A DNA stretch of 64,000 nucleotides from NCBI GenBank assembly GCA_030373505.1, contig JAUCYS010000002.1, positions 171,329 to 235,328 of the forward strand, given 5' to 3'. The position numbers were made by a program, and so were the translations under genes. The notes beneath the pieces are model-generated. The model did not search any database. It was not told the DNA's origin and saw only the letters and a list, made by a program, of their open reading frames with translations. The stretch comes from Parasphingorhabdus sp. (GTDB lineage: Bacteria; Pseudomonadota; Alphaproteobacteria; Sphingomonadales; Sphingomonadaceae). Position 1 is the stretch's first letter; every line of letters begins with the position of its first letter. This document shows positions 27,311 to 36,124 of this stretch, piece after piece.

Positions 27311-27547
27311 CTAAATCCGCACCTTATCGGTAGCTATTGCGATCAACCTGTCAGTGTCGACTGTGAGGAATTGGGCAGGTTGCCCATAAGCGCTAATTGC
27401 CAAAACCCTGTCGTCTTTTTCCAGGCTGATGGCATCGATTTTCATCCATCCTAGCCCTTCAATGTGAGCGTGGGTCTCGGAACCATTCTCCGCAAAGTTT
27501 CGGTGCGCAACACCGACCAGTGCATAGGCAGTATTTACATCGTTCAC
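27311..27547 (-). CDS. hypothetical phage protein, last gene before the right end
   Basis: 78 residues (MNDVNTAYALVGVAHRNFAE ... LIAIATDKVRI), soluble, no motif I recognise. It follows the Dam-like methylase by 32 bases on the same strand and ends about 20 bases from the transposase-site repeats. Base composition is lower in GC than the morphogenesis genes. Position suggests it is part of the late modification operon; function unknown. Confidence 0.6.
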   Translation of the reverse strand: MNDVNTAYALVGVAHRNFAENGSETHAHIEGLGWMKIDAISLEKDDRVLAISAYGQPAQFLTVDTDRLIAIATDKVRI

Positions 27548-27579
27548 ATTCCAACTCCCATATCAGCCACGACTCATCA

Positions 27580-28380
27580 TCAATTGCTTATGATCAATTC
27601 CTTTGCCGGTGTCACCTTCCCACTGACCCGGTAGTTCAGATCAACCTCTTCGATGTCGAAGCCGGCAAACAGCTCGCGGATCTCGGGCACCGCATTTATC
27701 GAGAGAACGAACCGTCCCTGGATAGCCGCTAAGAGGTCTCTCAGAACTGTAAAATCACCCTCTGAGAAGATATTTTTGCCATAGTCATCGGTGCAGCCCC
27801 AATAGGGTGGATCGAGATAGAAGAGCGTGCCCGGTCGGCTGTCATATTTGGTGATCAGCTCGGCATAGTCCATGCATTCAATGATCACCGATGCCAGGCG
27901 CTCATGAACATCCTGCAGCATTGATTCCAGCTTGGTCAGGTTGAAGCGCGCACCGGCGTTAAAGTCGATACCCATATTGCGGCCCATACCGCCAAAACCC
28001 ATGCGCTGGAGATACAGGAATCGCGCCGAACGCTCCAGATCGGTCAGGGTTTCCGGATTACTGGCCTTCAGCCGTTCAAATTCAGCCCGACCGGCGAGCT
28101 GGTATTTCAGCGTTTCGATGAACTGGGGAAAGTGTCGTTGCAGAATGCGGAAAAGCGTGGTCACGTCCTTTGAGATATCGTTTATCACCTCCATCTTCGG
28201 CCTTAGATTGCGCCTGAAAAATGGTCCCCCCATGCCGACAAAAACCTCGACATATCGAACATGATCAATTGCGTTGAAACGCTCGACCAGGCGACCGGCC
28301 AGAGAGCGCTTGCCACCCAGATAGGGAGCGACAGGTCTGGCCGGATTTGCCGGTGTCATTTTGCTTGACTCTTCTTTCAT
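27580..28380 (-). CDS. Dam-like DNA N6-adenine methyltransferase (D12 class)
   Basis: 266 residues. D12-class features: an N-terminal PYLGGKRSLAGRL, the SAM loop VEVFVGMGGPFF and the catalytic DPPY (YLDPPYWG, D190-Y193). The ATG at 28380 has GGAGG five bases before it, which decides the start over Met8. No restriction endonuclease is nearby, so it is an orphan enzyme likely to shield phage DNA. It lies 30 bases after the cytosine methyltransferase on the same strand. Recognition sequence unknown; GATC is only the family's best-known target. Confidence 0.9.
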   Translation of the reverse strand: MKEESSKMTPANPARPVAPYLGGKRSLAGRLVERFNAIDHVRYVEVFVGMGGPFFRRNLRPKMEVINDISKDVTTLFRILQRHFPQFIETLKYQLAGRAEFERLKASNPETLTDLERSARFLYLQRMGFGGMGRNMGIDFNAGARFNLTKLESMLQDVHERLASVIIECMDYAELITKYDSRPGTLFYLDPPYWGCTDDYGKNIFSEGDFTVLRDLLAAIQGRFVLSINAVPEIRELFAGFDIEEVDLNYRVSGKVTPAKELIISN

Positions 28381-28410
28381 TTTTGCCTCCCAAAGCGTTA
28401 GAAAAACATC

Positions 28411-29346
28411 TCAGACTATTCCCATATCCCGGTCGAAATCAGTTTTGAGAACAGCCCACGCGACCGCTGCAGCCATGCTGGAAACGCCGTTACCGACGCC
28501 TCGCAATTGGTCCATTCTTTCGGCCAGCCCATTGTCCGTTCGAAGAACAGCGGGTTGGAGATCAGGTTCGCCAGCCAGTAGCTTTTGCCACCCATCAAGC
28601 TCATCCGGATTGGGTGAGAAAATGCCTTCCGCGCTCCGAATTTCTGGCATCCTAACGACTGCAAGATCATCCAGACCATCGTCCATATTTGCGTCGCGCG
28701 GCTCAGCGAATATTGACCGCAGCTGTTGACGGGGAGGAATTCCGGTTGGCGCAGATGCAGGCACTGATCGGCAATCAGCACACTCGGCAGATATCCCGCA
28801 TCGGATGCGGTCGGCGTGGGCCAATATGAATATCCGGCGACGCCGATGGCTTGCGCCAGTTTCAGCCGCCGAGAACAGTCCCGCTTTGCAGCGATACCCC
28901 ATTTTTTGTAGCCCCGCACTGACTTGGGGCAGTCCCATATCGACATGCCCTTCGACATTTTCGCAGAAGATCCATTCGGGCTCGAGCTCACGCACGATTC
29001 GCGCGACTTCCGGCCAAAGGTGGCGGGGATCTGTTCTGCCCTTTCGGTTGCCGGCAACGCTGAACGGCTGGCATGGATATCCGGCAGACAGGAGATGAAC
29101 CTTTCCGCGCCATGCACCGCCGTCGAAGGATTTGAGATCGTCCCAAACAGGTGCCTGAGCCAAGGCCTCGTCTGCCATCCGCGCCACGAGAGCAGCCGCT
29201 GCATGGGCTTCCCGCTCGACGTAACAAACAGTGCGATATCGGGGTTCCGCGATATGCAATCCGAGATCAAGCCCGCCGTAACCGGCACAGAGGGAGATGC
29301 CGCGAAAGTCATCGACTTCTGGTCGAAAATTGGAATGTAGAGCCAC
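28411..29346 (-). CDS. DNA cytosine-5 methyltransferase, GTG start downstream of com
   Basis: 311 residues. C5 methyltransferase motifs: GISLCAGYGGLDLGL (SAM), SAGYPCQPFSVAG with catalytic C92, CENVEGH, and SHRRRRIFILA; the C-terminal GVGNGVSSMAAAVAW is motif X. The target-recognition region is about 190-275. It starts at GTG (29344-29346), five bases after the com stop, with no clear Shine-Dalgarno sequence. GAGCC at the second codon can pair with GGCTC in the com tail, which may hide the start. Target sequence unknown. Confidence 0.9.
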   Translation of the reverse strand: MALHSNFRPEVDDFRGISLCAGYGGLDLGLHIAEPRYRTVCYVEREAHAAAALVARMADEALAQAPVWDDLKSFDGGAWRGKVHLLSAGYPCQPFSVAGNRKGRTDPRHLWPEVARIVRELEPEWIFCENVEGHVDMGLPQVSAGLQKMGYRCKAGLFSAAETGASHRRRRIFILAHADRIRCGISAECADCRSVPASAPTGIPPRQQLRSIFAEPRDANMDDGLDDLAVVRMPEIRSAEGIFSPNPDELDGWQKLLAGEPDLQPAVLRTDNGLAERMDQLRGVGNGVSSMAAAVAWAVLKTDFDRDMGIV

Positions 29347-29393
29347 AAAATCATTTTCCCGGTGCCGCTCGATGGCTGGTCTGGTCCGGGCTC
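29340..29393 (-). promoter_or_regulatory. Possible com-responsive mRNA fold at the methyltransferase start
   Basis: In the minus-strand message, GAGCC (complement of 29389-29393) can pair with GGCTC (complement of 29340-29344), which covers the last base of the GTG start codon and the next codon. CCCGG (29386-29390) can also pair with CCGGG (29358-29362). In Mu, Com binds a stem-loop in the mRNA and frees the ribosome site of mom, which also starts with GUG. The parallel here is inferred from sequence only. Confidence 0.45.
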
Positions 29394-29518
29394 AATGGCC
29401 TCAAAATATTTAGGCAACCGCAGCGCCGACATTTAATCTCTATATCGTCGGCAATGGCATTGCGGTTCGCTTTTAGCAGCAACGCGCGACATTGGCCACA
29501 CCGCAACTCTTCTTTCAT
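29351..29518 (-). CDS. com: Com-like zinc-ribbon translational regulator
   Basis: 55 residues: MKEELRCGQCRALLLKANRN, then IEIKCRRCGC. The two CxxC knuckles (C7/C10 and C30/C33) and the intervening LLLKAN...IEIKC match Mu Com, which unmasks the mom ribosome site. It sits in the com-mom position at the late end of the phage and is followed after five bases by the GTG of the cytosine methyltransferase. The start ATG at 29518 lies after a 126-base spacer full of palindromes. Small genes like this are easily missed. Confidence 0.85.
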   Translation of the reverse strand: MKEELRCGQCRALLLKANRNAIADDIEIKCRRCGCLNILRPLSPDQTSHRAAPGK

Positions 29519-29644
29519 CTTTGCATCCCATAATCTTCCTCGCCGGGCGTCCGGTGAGGGAATTGACGGTGGCTGCAGCCACCCGAGATGCAGGGTCTGA
29601 TCCTGCGGTGACGGGCGTTGGCGCGCCCGTTGCCTCCCTTCCTC
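29519..29644. promoter_or_regulatory. Palindrome-rich leader of the com-methyltransferase operon
   Basis: In 126 bases there are three hairpins: a perfect 16-bp palindrome GGTGGCTGCAGCCACC at 29568-29583, GCAGG...CCTGC at 29594-29610, and ACGGGCG...CGCCCGT at about 29618-29633. One GATC is present. The last hairpin could terminate the tail operon, leaving com under its own promoter, as mom has in Mu. No promoter was identified with confidence. Confidence 0.45.
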
Positions 29645-30292
29645 TCAGGAGGCGGCGTAAAACTGGATGCCGGAGAGACTGGTGAAGAACATGTTCGATG
29701 CCGCCACCTCCACGTCACCATCGGCATGGATATTCCACCGGCTCAACCCGCCAGCCGAATAACCGCAAAAAATGAGATCGTTTTCCGGCCGGAAACCAGA
29801 CGATAGCGTGAAGATCACGCCATCATTCGACGCCGTGAGGTTCTGCATGACACCTTCGATCGTCACCAGGCCGGATTGGTCGATGCGATAACGCGGATTT
29901 TGCCAATCCCCGCCGAGACCTTCCCAGTCGAGGTTCAATGACGGGACTTGCCATGCGCCGGGTGCTTCCGCCAGCCAGTCTGCACCGTCAAAAATATAGG
30001 TCATGCCATCGGCCTGGTTAAATGCCCGCCAGCCCTGCTGCGGGGTGACAAATATCCACCCGTCATAATAGCCGGCGAGCAGGGTCTCCTGCCCCTCCCA
30101 CGCGCCCGTCGCGGTGTCGCCGCCGATAATGTAAAGGTCGCCGTTCGCAGGCGATCCGGGCGGCGTGAAGTCGATGGCGATCACACTGGTCTGCGTCGTG
30201 ATATCGAGAAGGTTCAGCGCATCATTATGCGTGATTTCCTTCTGCGCCTGTGACTGTGCAATATAGGGCAAATTCAACCTTGGACTGTTCAT
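29645..30292 (-). CDS. DUF2793 phage protein
   Basis: 215 residues beginning MNSPRLNLPYIAQSQAQKEI then THNDALNLLD, the DUF2793 signature, found at the end of tail modules of alphaproteobacterial phages and gene transfer agents. The middle has GDLYIIGG and GWIFVTPQQGWRAFNQADG, also family features. The C-terminal 90 residues look like a small beta-sandwich and may contact the host or a sugar. The start overlaps the stop of the tail-tip gene (ATGA), so they are coupled. Confidence 0.85.
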   Translation of the reverse strand: MNSPRLNLPYIAQSQAQKEITHNDALNLLDITTQTSVIAIDFTPPGSPANGDLYIIGGDTATGAWEGQETLLAGYYDGWIFVTPQQGWRAFNQADGMTYIFDGADWLAEAPGAWQVPSLNLDWEGLGGDWQNPRYRIDQSGLVTIEGVMQNLTASNDGVIFTLSSGFRPENDLIFCGYSAGGLSRWNIHADGDVEVAASNMFFTSLSGIQFYAAS

Positions 30293-32541
30293 AATATGGC
30301 CTCCTTCGGCAGTCCGCGGCCGACGCGGCTGCTCATCTGATAGATTCGCACGGTGATTGTCGGCTGGGCAGAGCCGAAGTCGGCCGCCTGCTCCTCTGCC
30401 GTATAGGTGGCGGACGGGGCAGACACAGCAATCGTCCGTGCCACCGTCGCGCCGTTCATGATGTCGATCTGATAAGCCTCTTCGGTCTCGCCCAGGGGCA
30501 CGTCGATATGATCAAGCCACTGCGCATCCAGGCGCGAGCGGCGTATCCACGATATCGACAGATCGCCACCGCCATCGCGGTTGCCCTTCACATGGACCAC
30601 CGAATAGGGCTGGAGAGCGCGCGCCGTGTAGGTGAACACCTGCGTCGGTGCATCCGCTAGCAATGTGCCGACCGAAACCGCCCGATATTGCCGGGTCGCG
30701 CCCAGCTCGCTGATCGGAAGCTCCTGCCGGACGACACCCAACAGACCGGAGAGCAAAACGAAACGCTCACCGGACGTATGCCCGGCGATCTTGTCCTCGG
30801 TGCCCTTGCGGCCGCGTAGCAGGCCGGACAGCTCATAGGTTCCGGGTGCCACCAGCGTCGCGGTCTGGAATTGCACGATTTCGTCGCCGATCAGACAGCC
30901 GTTCGCCCCATTGAGCAGCTGCAGCTCGGACACGCTTTCCAGCGTGTCAGCCGAACTCAGCAGCTCGACAATGATCGTGTTGGCTCGATCCCAATATTCG
31001 GCCGACGCCGCGCCCAGCGCTTCCGCGATCGTCCCGATGACGGCTCCGTCCGTCAGGTCGGTGAGCGAATCGTAGTTTGTGCCTCCGTCGAGTGAACGGT
31101 ACAACACTGCCCCGCGCCAGCCTTGCGAAGCGCCATTGGCGACAACATAGATGCTGGAGCTTTCGTCCCCGTCGCGCAGAATTGGCAGATCCATCAAATG
31201 CGCCACAGTCACGCCCGGCAGATGCACTTCCTGCGAAGGCACCGGTGCGGCAGCGGCAGTGGCGCTCTTCGAAAGCACCGCCGCGCCATCCGTCTCGCAT
31301 TCCAGATAGATCGACCGCGGCAGCCGGTTTTCCTTCCGAACCACGCGCAGCACGCGATCCTTGCCGTCGGCAAGCTCCGCAACAATTTTGTTGCCCGGCT
31401 CGACATGCAGATAATCGATCGGCAGCGACGTGATCACATCGTTGCGCCTTAGCCTGGCCATGGACACCATCTGCTCGGCTATGGCCTTGCCCTCGCTCGC
31501 TTCCAGCACGATTGGCAAATCAACCGAGAGATCAGAGTTCGAATTAACCGTTGATCGTCGCGACCGCTGACTGTTGACCTGATAGTCGCGCGCCGGGTCC
31601 ATGTGTTGGACCGTCACCTGCCTGGGCAATTCCACATCCGAAATGCGCTTCGTCTCATAGGGAGCCGGTCGATCGGTACCAAAGCTGTGCGCGCCGAGAT
31701 CAGAGGTTGGAGCGCGGGCAACCGGCGTCGCATCGACCGGGAAAAATTGCAGCTCGCCCTCAATCTCTGACATATCAAAGAAAAAGGCGCTGCGTAGCGG
31801 CTCCAGCAAACCCCGTATCGTCGCCGCTCGCGCCACCGTATAGCCCCGAAGGTCGAGGTAGTCAGCCCGCGCGCTGTCCAGATAGGGAACGCCCGCCTCG
31901 CTCGCCAGCTCCTCGATGACGGTGGCAACAGTCGCAGAGCTTTGCGCTTCGATCTCGAACGTGAAATTCGGGATGCGATTGCCGAAATCGGCGAGCTCCA
32001 AACGCTCCATCACGACATAAGCCAGGTCGCGATAGGCCGGCGTGTTGGCTGCACCCTCGGCCGCCTGGATCGTCGGATCGGGATTTTGTGTGTCGGTGCC
32101 GGTGTAGATGCGCAGGGCTTGCGCCTGTTTTTGCACACCATTTTCATCACGGAAGAGCTTTCCGTCCGCCCAGATGCGCCGGACATTCGCGATCGGTCCC
32201 CGGCACAGCCCAATCGCGACATCGACACGGTAGCTATAGGTCGTTGATTCCGTCTTGGTTCCACCGCCCTTTCCGCCCTGTTTTTTGGTCGTCTTGGTCT
32301 CGACAAGCCCGGTCGACCAGATGATATTGCCGCTCACCCTGTTTTCGGCGCCCCAGATGCGCGGTATCGGCTGGCCATACGAGGAGGTCTGAACGGTAAG
32401 ATCGCCCAGCCGCGGCCCTTCCGACTTGACGGTGGGCGCAAACAGCGCCTGGTCGATCTGCGATCCGATAAATCCGCCGATCGATGCGCCAAGCGGTCCG
32501 CCGACCGCAAATCCAACTGCTGTGAGGACGACCGATGCCAT
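30289..32541 (-). CDS. phage tail tip (host-specificity) protein, GTA gp15-like
   Basis: 750 residues. Starts MASVVLTAVGFAVGGPLGAS, the typical opening of this family, with a Gly-rich hydrophobic N-terminus. Family landmarks include YGQPIPRIWGAENRVSGNII, a short TKKQGGKGGGTKTE loop, and later EIVQFQTATLVAPGTYELSGLLRGRKGTE in blocks, which matches the central hub of siphovirus tail tips and Rhodobacter GTA gp15. It forms the distal hub that contacts the cell. The start overlaps the NlpC/P60 stop (TGATG). Confidence 0.87.
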   Translation of the reverse strand: MASVVLTAVGFAVGGPLGASIGGFIGSQIDQALFAPTVKSEGPRLGDLTVQTSSYGQPIPRIWGAENRVSGNIIWSTGLVETKTTKKQGGKGGGTKTESTTYSYRVDVAIGLCRGPIANVRRIWADGKLFRDENGVQKQAQALRIYTGTDTQNPDPTIQAAEGAANTPAYRDLAYVVMERLELADFGNRIPNFTFEIEAQSSATVATVIEELASEAGVPYLDSARADYLDLRGYTVARAATIRGLLEPLRSAFFFDMSEIEGELQFFPVDATPVARAPTSDLGAHSFGTDRPAPYETKRISDVELPRQVTVQHMDPARDYQVNSQRSRRSTVNSNSDLSVDLPIVLEASEGKAIAEQMVSMARLRRNDVITSLPIDYLHVEPGNKIVAELADGKDRVLRVVRKENRLPRSIYLECETDGAAVLSKSATAAAAPVPSQEVHLPGVTVAHLMDLPILRDGDESSSIYVVANGASQGWRGAVLYRSLDGGTNYDSLTDLTDGAVIGTIAEALGAASAEYWDRANTIIVELLSSADTLESVSELQLLNGANGCLIGDEIVQFQTATLVAPGTYELSGLLRGRKGTEDKIAGHTSGERFVLLSGLLGVVRQELPISELGATRQYRAVSVGTLLADAPTQVFTYTARALQPYSVVHVKGNRDGGGDLSISWIRRSRLDAQWLDHIDVPLGETEEAYQIDIMNGATVARTIAVSAPSATYTAEEQAADFGSAQPTITVRIYQMSSRVGRGLPKEAIL

Positions 32542-32954
32542 CAGGCAACTCCCGGCAGGACATAGGCCGCGATCAGCCGGTCCGCCCATTCCTGGTCGAG
32601 GCGATGCTCCACCACCCGGCGCGCTGGCGCATAGGCGTGCAGCATGCCGATATCGGTTGCGAAGGCGAGATGTTGCGGCTGGCCATCAACCTCTATCAGA
32701 TACACGTCACCCGGCAGCGCATCATTCAAGTTGACCCGGCGCATCTGGCTATCGCAAATATGCTGCAATTCGCGGCTGTCGGGTCTTCGGCCATAGCCGT
32801 TCGTATCGAACGCGGAGAGCTCCAGTTGGGCGGCCACACCGACCACCACACCAGCGCAATCGACGCCTATGTCCTTCAGCCGCCCCTGATGATGGAACGG
32901 CGTGCCAAGCCAGGTGCGGGCCGCACACACGACATCCTCGCGCACCACGGTCAT
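32541..32954 (-). CDS. NlpC/P60-type tail peptidase, GTA gp14-like
   Basis: 137 residues. Cysteine peptidase fold with the nucleophile C33 in GVDCAGVVVGV and the histidine H95 (or H106) in QPQHLAFATDIGMLHAY. The position between the DUF2163 protein and the hub is that of the GTA gp14 peptidase, thought to open peptidoglycan during DNA entry. It overlaps the next upstream gene by four bases (ATGA). The catalytic Cys and His are intact. Confidence 0.9.
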   Translation of the reverse strand: MTVVREDVVCAARTWLGTPFHHQGRLKDIGVDCAGVVVGVAAQLELSAFDTNGYGRRPDSRELQHICDSQMRRVNLNDALPGDVYLIEVDGQPQHLAFATDIGMLHAYAPARRVVEHRLDQEWADRLIAAYVLPGVA

Positions 32955-35488
32955 GCCTTGGGATCCGGATAAGCCGTCACCGCATCCTGGCCGGGTAAAT
33001 CCGGCTCCCCTCGGAGGTTGACGATATTGTTAAATTTCGCAGAGCAGGTTTCACGGCGCTTGTCGCAGCCGGCATGGGTGGTGAACTGGTCGCCGATCTC
33101 GATATCAAGGCCCATCGGTTCCCAAAGCTCGACCCGGCCGTCGCTGGTAAAGGCGCGGACCTCTGTCTTGAGACCGGCGCTGGCACCCGTGGTCCACCAC
33201 AGCTCGCCATAGTCGAACCAGCCATCGTCCTGGACGAGCGCAGCGGCATAGAAAATGCGATTGTCAGAGGTGGCTCCCAGCGATCCGTCATTGAGCGCCG
33301 TTACGGTCGCATTGACGGCAAATGCCGCGCGATTCACACCGCATTTCGGTGAAAACAGATGCACCCTGCATTCGGCCGAATAGCTGTCGATCACCGGTTG
33401 CTGGATGCGCTGACCAAGCCCGCGCAGCTCGACTGTGAAACCTTGCCCTGCCTGAGTGATTGTGCCGGTCCAGCCACGCCGGACGATTGTTTTGGGAATG
33501 GTCAGGTCACCCCAATCGACAACGAACATTTCGACTTCGGCATGGTCATAGACGCCAGCGAGCAGCGCATCGGCCGAAATACCATCGGCATCCATCGCGC
33601 CCAGCACCTCTACATCGGCAACCGACATCTCGACATCGGCCGAAAGCTGGGAAGTGGTAAAGCCGTTCGCAGGCTCATAGGTGACGCCGTCGATCTCCAG
33701 CGGCGCGTCAAAGGAGGTATAGCCCTCGACCACGCCGTCCGCGCGCGTGATCTTCCAGCATGTGGCCAGCCGGGTACAGGGCGGATAGACCTTCCAACTC
33801 TGCTGGTCGAACAGCCAGCCGTCGCGCATCACTTGCTCACGCGACCAGACGAAGACTTCGGCCGGCGTTTCCTGAAAGGCGCGCCAGATCGCCTTGTCGG
33901 TCTCTCTCCATATCCAGGTCGTGGACTGCAGTAGGTTGAAGCCAGCGAAATAGTGGATTTCGGCCTTCGCATAACCGAGCACGCTGGTGGCCAGCAGCCA
34001 GGTTTTCGGCAGGTCGCTCGCGCGCTGCTCGATAACCCAGTCATAATCTTCGATCTGAAGCACATCGAACGCTGGCGCCTGCCAGTCGGCCTGCGGGAAA
34101 TTAAGCGTCCGCAACATGGGCGCGTCGGTCCGCAGAACCTGCGGTGTGAAGATCAGTAGATAGCTGGTGGCATCAGAATAGGTTGCAAGCACCTCGTCGC
34201 GCAAATAGCCGGTCGCCACGCCAAGCTGGTCGCGACACCATTGAAGATACGGCAGGTGCGCCGGGTCCGGCTGGCCGAAAATTGTTTCGAGGTGCGGCTC
34301 GGCCGCAAACAGCCCGGTCTCGCTGTTGTAAAGCGTCAGCGTGTCGGCATCGTAAATATAGGGCGCTTCATTGCCAAAACTGCCATCCCACCACCATGGC
34401 TCGCCAATCTGGAAATGCCGTTCTGCGCCCACCGGAAGTAGCGCCAGCGCCGCCAGAAACACGTCGCGCAGATAGTCCAGCCCATCCTGGCTGGTCGGCC
34501 GGATCAGGCCTGAGGGCGGTTCCCAGCCCGTGCGCGCAAGATTTCCCGCATGGTCCCGCTGGTCCCAGGCGTCCGGCATGAACATGCCCAGGATCTCGAA
34601 GCTCACCGATATGATGATCCTGAAGCCATCGGCATGAAGCCGGGTAAAAAAGTCGGTAAGCCATTGCTCGGTTGGCGCGTTGAGCTTCGGCTTTGCCGGA
34701 TCGACAGCATAGCGGCCTTCGCCTGCATCCCACGACAGCGAGTGGAATTTGCTGATGCCCATATAGAGCACATACCAGTCGCGATAACCCAGGGCGTGAA
34801 CCTGGTCGGCCAGACGCTCGGGCGTGAACGGATAGGCATTGTCATAGCCGTCAGTCATGCGCAGTGCATGCGCCTCGAGCGGTGTGGTGCGGATCGGCAG
34901 AGTTGCGTTCGCTCCGGTGACGGTGATGCTCGTCAGGTCGAGCTGGCCAGCGGTCTCGCCGATCTGCGTGGTGCCATCCTTGACATAGTCTTCCGGGTTC
35001 AGGCTGATCCAGATGCGCTTGACGCTACCCCATGGCACGTCGGTATCAGCATCAAAACCCGCTTTCACCGTGCCGAGTTCCAGCCGGATATGGCAGTCGG
35101 TCGGTGTGCCAGACGTGGCGTAGTTCCACAGTCGCACGTTGAAGGTTTCGCCAGCGAAGGTCTCGACCACAAGGCTTGGCCCCTGCAACAGATCGAGAGC
35201 GCGGATACCGGTCGATAGCCAATCGAACTCCAGCACCGTGCCGCGATAATCCTTGCGCCGCGGATAGCCGAAGATGCCGGCGTCGTCGCGATCCTCGGTG
35301 TCCCAGATCAACCCCATCAGGTCGCCGTCGAAGCGGAACACCGTCTTGACCCGCAGCGCGTTTGGCCCCGTGGTGATCGCGGTTGCCATCATGCTGATCG
35401 GAAAGTCCACGGACCAATAGGCCGGTTCGAACCGCCGGATCGTTGCATTGCCATCGGCTTTTTTCGGATAGGTGACAAATTTGCTCAT
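32951..35488 (-). CDS. tail protein: TIM-barrel-like domain fused to DUF2163
   Basis: 845 residues, about three times a standard DUF2163 (GTA gp13). Residues about 571-845 are DUF2163/BR0599: YTSFDAPLEIDGVTYEPANG, a hub-like barrel, and the Cys-containing CDKRRETCSAKFNNIVNLRG. Residues 1-200 look like beta-sandwich. Residues about 200-550 resemble a TIM barrel of glycoside-hydrolase type, with acidic residues at strand ends: E363 in FQIGEPWWW and E480 in VLQIEDYDWV. Whether it is an active glycosidase is inference. The ATG at 35488 follows the DUF2460 gene; longer frames overlap it. Confidence 0.82.
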   Translation of the reverse strand: MSKFVTYPKKADGNATIRRFEPAYWSVDFPISMMATAITTGPNALRVKTVFRFDGDLMGLIWDTEDRDDAGIFGYPRRKDYRGTVLEFDWLSTGIRALDLLQGPSLVVETFAGETFNVRLWNYATSGTPTDCHIRLELGTVKAGFDADTDVPWGSVKRIWISLNPEDYVKDGTTQIGETAGQLDLTSITVTGANATLPIRTTPLEAHALRMTDGYDNAYPFTPERLADQVHALGYRDWYVLYMGISKFHSLSWDAGEGRYAVDPAKPKLNAPTEQWLTDFFTRLHADGFRIIISVSFEILGMFMPDAWDQRDHAGNLARTGWEPPSGLIRPTSQDGLDYLRDVFLAALALLPVGAERHFQIGEPWWWDGSFGNEAPYIYDADTLTLYNSETGLFAAEPHLETIFGQPDPAHLPYLQWCRDQLGVATGYLRDEVLATYSDATSYLLIFTPQVLRTDAPMLRTLNFPQADWQAPAFDVLQIEDYDWVIEQRASDLPKTWLLATSVLGYAKAEIHYFAGFNLLQSTTWIWRETDKAIWRAFQETPAEVFVWSREQVMRDGWLFDQQSWKVYPPCTRLATCWKITRADGVVEGYTSFDAPLEIDGVTYEPANGFTTSQLSADVEMSVADVEVLGAMDADGISADALLAGVYDHAEVEMFVVDWGDLTIPKTIVRRGWTGTITQAGQGFTVELRGLGQRIQQPVIDSYSAECRVHLFSPKCGVNRAAFAVNATVTALNDGSLGATSDNRIFYAAALVQDDGWFDYGELWWTTGASAGLKTEVRAFTSDGRVELWEPMGLDIEIGDQFTTHAGCDKRRETCSAKFNNIVNLRGEPDLPGQDAVTAYPDPKA

Positions 35489-35498
35489 CGCGCCCGGC

Positions 35499-36122
35499 TC
35501 ATTCGCGAATCTCGATGATCGGGATTTCCGGTGCCTGGTAGGCGTCAGGGAAGAGCCAGACAGGCTCCAGCCGGTCGATTTCGAATCGCGCGGGCACATC
35601 GAACTGAAAACCGGCCGTAACGATGACATCCACCGGTGGCGGATCATCAAAGCTAACGAGGCCGGTGTCCAGATCGACGGACCATCCGGCCATCTGTTCG
35701 ATGCCGCCAAGTGCGACCTTCACCGTGTCTTCCACCGGCCTAGTGATCTTTCGCCTTTGGGTAACCTCCCCGGACACATAGGCCTTGCGGAGCTGAAAAA
35801 ACTGCCGTGCGCCGTCGCCGGTACCAAGCAGCTGATCGGTCGCTGCCGGTGCGGCGCCTAGGTCGCCCGATCGATCATCGGTCCAGTCACGAAAACGAAA
35901 GCCGCGGGCCTTGCCTGCGCGGCAACGGAAAAAGGCCAATAGCGTTTCATGATCGCTGCGCATCCGCACACCCGGAGCCACATTGAAGCGCAACCTGCCA
36001 CCTTCCCAGTTCTGGTTGCGACGCTCGAAACCGCCGCCCGTTTCAGTCACATCGGTACTGAACTCCGGACCGGCGACACTCTGCCGGGAAATTTCGAGCG
36101 GGAAAACTATGTCATCGAACAT
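35499..36122 (-). CDS. DUF2460 tail protein, GTA gp12-like
   Basis: 207 residues: MFDDIVFPLEISRQSVAGPE, then FSTDVTETGGGFERRNQNW, the signature start of DUF2460, a tail-tip ring protein. Further matches are MRSDHETLLAFFRCRAGKARGF and FRFRDWTDD. In the Rhodobacter gene transfer agent the same trio (DUF2460, DUF2163, NlpC/P60) comes in this order. It lies two bases after the tape measure stop. Confidence 0.9.
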   Translation of the reverse strand: MFDDIVFPLEISRQSVAGPEFSTDVTETGGGFERRNQNWEGGRLRFNVAPGVRMRSDHETLLAFFRCRAGKARGFRFRDWTDDRSGDLGAAPAATDQLLGTGDGARQFFQLRKAYVSGEVTQRRKITRPVEDTVKVALGGIEQMAGWSVDLDTGLVSFDDPPPVDVIVTAGFQFDVPARFEIDRLEPVWLFPDAYQAPEIPIIEIRE

Positions 36123-36124
36123 GG

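Noticed and set aside
28416..29432. 338-codon frame overlapping the cytosine methyltransferase on the same strand
   Set aside because: It has no methyltransferase motifs and covers most of com; the neighbouring frame has motifs I, IV, VI and X in order.
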